15,984 nt of DNA, from positions 1 to 15,984 of the forward strand of contig DLKL01000006.1 in the NCBI GenBank assembly GCA_002476495.1, read 5' to 3'. This DNA comes from Lachnospiraceae bacterium UBA7589. GTDB taxonomy: Bacteria > Bacillota > Clostridia > Lachnospirales > Lachnospiraceae. The position numbers were made by a program, and so were the translations under genes. A model generated the notes under the pieces. The model ran no database searches. It worked only from the letters and a program-made list of their open reading frames with translations, and had not been told where the DNA came from. Shown here one piece after another: positions 14,532 through 15,984 of this stretch; position 1 is the first letter of the stretch; each line of letters starts with the position of its first letter.

Positions 14532-15839
14532 ATGTGGAAATATATATTACTTTTATTGAGTATATTCAATATTATTATTACGGATAAGAAAGATAGAAAA
14601 ATCAGTAATCCATCCATATGTTTTTCTCTGCTGTGGACCTTTGTGGTATCTCTTGCAAGCTTCAGATGGCTGGGTCTGCATAAAACTAACGAAGAAGAAT
14701 ATCTTCTGATCTGTCTGGGTGTAATGGCATTTCTTGTGGGATTTCATCTGGCGGCCATATTCAAAAATAAAAAGCTGGTAATGGTTTCCGGCTATGACAG
14801 GGAGTATACACCCAGGTATAATATACTTTGTGCAGTTACATTAATTTGTATAATATATTATCTTCCCGGCTTCTTTAAGTCTATGGTTAGTATGCTTAGC
14901 GGTATGTCGCTTAATGATGTAAGAGGAAATATTCAGGGATCGGAATATAGCACCGGTCTGTCCAATTTTATTCCGAATTTTGTTATTCTGCCTATATCTG
15001 TTGCCTTAGAACCGCTTGCTATTGTAGATTACTGGTTTGGGGAGAGAAAGAAAAAATTTATATATCTGGTTCTTGCCCTTGTGCTGGTCAGAACCCTGGG
15101 AGACGGTGGAAGGACACCTGTGTTTAACCTTGTCCTTTATTTCGTAGTTGCCAATGCAATACTAAATCAGAGACGCAAAAAGGATAACCGGGAAGAAGAT
15201 AAATCAGAGAAAGAAAAAAATAAAAGGGACAAAAAAGTATTCAAAAGGGTTTCTGTATTAGGGGTTCTTGCCCTGGCCGGGCTTACATTTATGCGAGCTG
15301 CCAACACCGTATTCAGAAAATTATATTTTTATTTTGCTATGTCACCTGTGCTTTTGTCAAGGTGGGATGAATACATAAGAAGCATAGGTTATAGAGGGCA
15401 TGGTCTTGTATCCTTTAACGGAATAATATACCTGTTTGAATATTTCCGTAAAAATCTTACGGGAACGGCATATTCTCATAAAATAATTGAGGCATATAAG
15501 CTGGTTGCCATGACTGACAGCCAATGGATGAAAATAGCACCCACCACCACGGCAAATGCATATGTATCCTGCTTTTGGTTTTTCAATGCGGATTTTGGAA
15601 TGACAGGAGTTATTATATTGTCCCTGCTTTACGGATTTACACTCGGATATTTTTATCACAGGATGAAAAATAATGGAAATCTGTGTACACTTGCATTGTT
15701 TTTATTACTTTATCAGGGAGTATTTTTCTCCTTTATCAGATTCCCATTTGCAAAAGCCTATTATATAATTGCTATACTTTTCATATGCTTTGTGGCATAT
15801 AAGAAAACAATGAGGAGGGAGCTTACATGGAAGAATTAG
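14532..15839 (+). CDS. wzy: Wzy oligosaccharide repeat-unit polymerase (O-antigen polymerase family)
   Basis: A 435-residue multi-spanning membrane protein, the likely polymerase for the repeat unit exported by the adjacent flippase. Hydrophobic segments cover about 1-17, 28-46, 57-77, 96-115, 145-168, 174-188, 195-211, 240-256, 355-376, 383-400 and 408-424. Family-like elements are VRTLGDGGRTPVFNL (186-200) and NAYVSCFWFFNADFGMTGV (342-360), the latter matching the conserved outside-loop to helix region of this polymerase family. A highly charged Lys/Glu/Asp loop spans 213-238. AGGAGG (14521-14526) lies five bases before the start. It overlaps the following licD-like gene by 13 nt. It is unrelated in motif layout to the polymerase-like gene at 1578-3482. 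Confidence 0.87.
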   Translation: MWKYILLLLSIFNIIITDKKDRKISNPSICFSLLWTFVVSLASFRWLGLHKTNEEEYLLICLGVMAFLVGFHLAAIFKNKKLVMVSGYDREYTPRYNILCAVTLICIIYYLPGFFKSMVSMLSGMSLNDVRGNIQGSEYSTGLSNFIPNFVILPISVALEPLAIVDYWFGERKKKFIYLVLALVLVRTLGDGGRTPVFNLVLYFVVANAILNQRRKKDNREEDKSEKEKNKRDKKVFKRVSVLGVLALAGLTFMRAANTVFRKLYFYFAMSPVLLSRWDEYIRSIGYRGHGLVSFNGIIYLFEYFRKNLTGTAYSHKIIEAYKLVAMTDSQWMKIAPTTTANAYVSCFWFFNADFGMTGVIILSLLYGFTLGYFYHRMKNNGNLCTLALFLLLYQGVFFSFIRFPFAKAYYIIAILFICFVAYKKTMRRELTWKN

Positions 15840-15984
15840 GAATAAGGGATACGCAGAGAATTTCACTGGAGATATTGCATACTATAGCAGATATATGTGA
15901 AAAGGAAGGTCTGAGATATTATCTTATATACGGAACTCTTATCGGAGCAATAAGGCATAAGGGATATATTCCCTGGGATGATGA
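15827..15984 (+). CDS. LicD-family transferase, 3'-truncated by window edge
   Basis: Only the first 52 codons are present. The ATG at 15827 follows a strong GAGGAGGGAG (15812-15821) and overlaps the end of wzy by 13 nt in another frame. The visible peptide contains YGTLIGAIRHKGYIPWDD (35-52), the core LicD signature (YGTLLGAxRHxGFIPWDDD), preceded by LEILHTIADICEKEGLRYYL (14-33). LicD proteins act as diphosphonucleoside-dependent phosphotransferases; in streptococci they add phosphocholine to teichoic acid or capsule sugars. Here it probably adds a phospho-substituent to the repeat unit. Which group is transferred cannot be told from this fragment. Confidence 0.88.
   Translation, partial: MEELGIRDTQRISLEILHTIADICEKEGLRYYLIYGTLIGAIRHKGYIPWDD

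Noticed and set aside
1..15984. Mobile elements, tRNA or rRNA genes, CRISPR arrays
   Set aside because: No transposase or integrase-like protein, no regularly spaced repeats and no tRNA-like sequence were seen; nearly all sequence is accounted for by glycan genes.

Overview
This window is part of a cell-surface polysaccharide (capsule or exopolysaccharide) biosynthesis locus. It comes from a low-GC, AT-rich Gram-positive-type bacterium, most likely a Clostridia member such as Lachnospiraceae. That placement rests on strong AGGAGG-type ribosome binding sites, a Wzg/CpsA-type LytR-CpsA-Psr protein, streptococcal-like Wzx and Wzy proteins, a DUF1972 rhamnosyltransferase and LicD. It is inferred from protein style, not from a marker gene. 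No RNA gene, mobile element or CRISPR array was seen.

Layout: (1) Positions 1-1536 (+) hold the 3' part of a three-helix LCP (Wzg/CpsA-like) gene whose reading frame is still open at base 1. (2) A bidirectional hairpin terminator at 1544-1573 separates it from a convergent minus-strand gene (1578-3482). That gene encodes a multi-spanning Wzy/O-antigen-ligase-type polymerase carrying an outside beta-rich domain near its C-terminus. (3) A 305-bp divergent intergenic region (3483-3787) carries a good sigma-A-like promoter for the plus-strand operon. (4) From 3788 to the end runs one apparent plus-strand operon: rmlA, rmlB, rmlD, rmlC (dTDP-L-rhamnose synthesis), DUF1972 glycosyltransferase, UDP-HexNAc 6-dehydrogenase (TviB/WbpO type), GT4, GT2, a GT-B-like putative glycosyltransferase, Wzx flippase, Wzy polymerase of a second family, and the first 52 codons of a LicD-family transferase. 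Gaps are short (1-69 nt), two genes are nearly abutting, wzy and licD overlap, and no internal terminator is visible.

How the genes fit together: rmlABCD make dTDP-L-rhamnose and the dehydrogenase makes a UDP-N-acetylhexosaminuronic acid. Up to four transferases extend a lipid-linked repeat unit, Wzx flips it and Wzy polymerises it. The LCP protein probably attaches the polymer to the cell wall, and LicD probably adds a phospho-substituent. The initiating sugar-phosphate transferase and the Wzd/Wze/Wzh regulatory proteins are not in the window and would be expected upstream of base 1 or beyond 15984. The predicted product is a rhamnose-containing, charged heteropolysaccharide. The most unusual points are the two unrelated polymerase genes in opposite orientation, the extracytoplasmic domain in one of them, and the unclassified transferase at 12056-13063.
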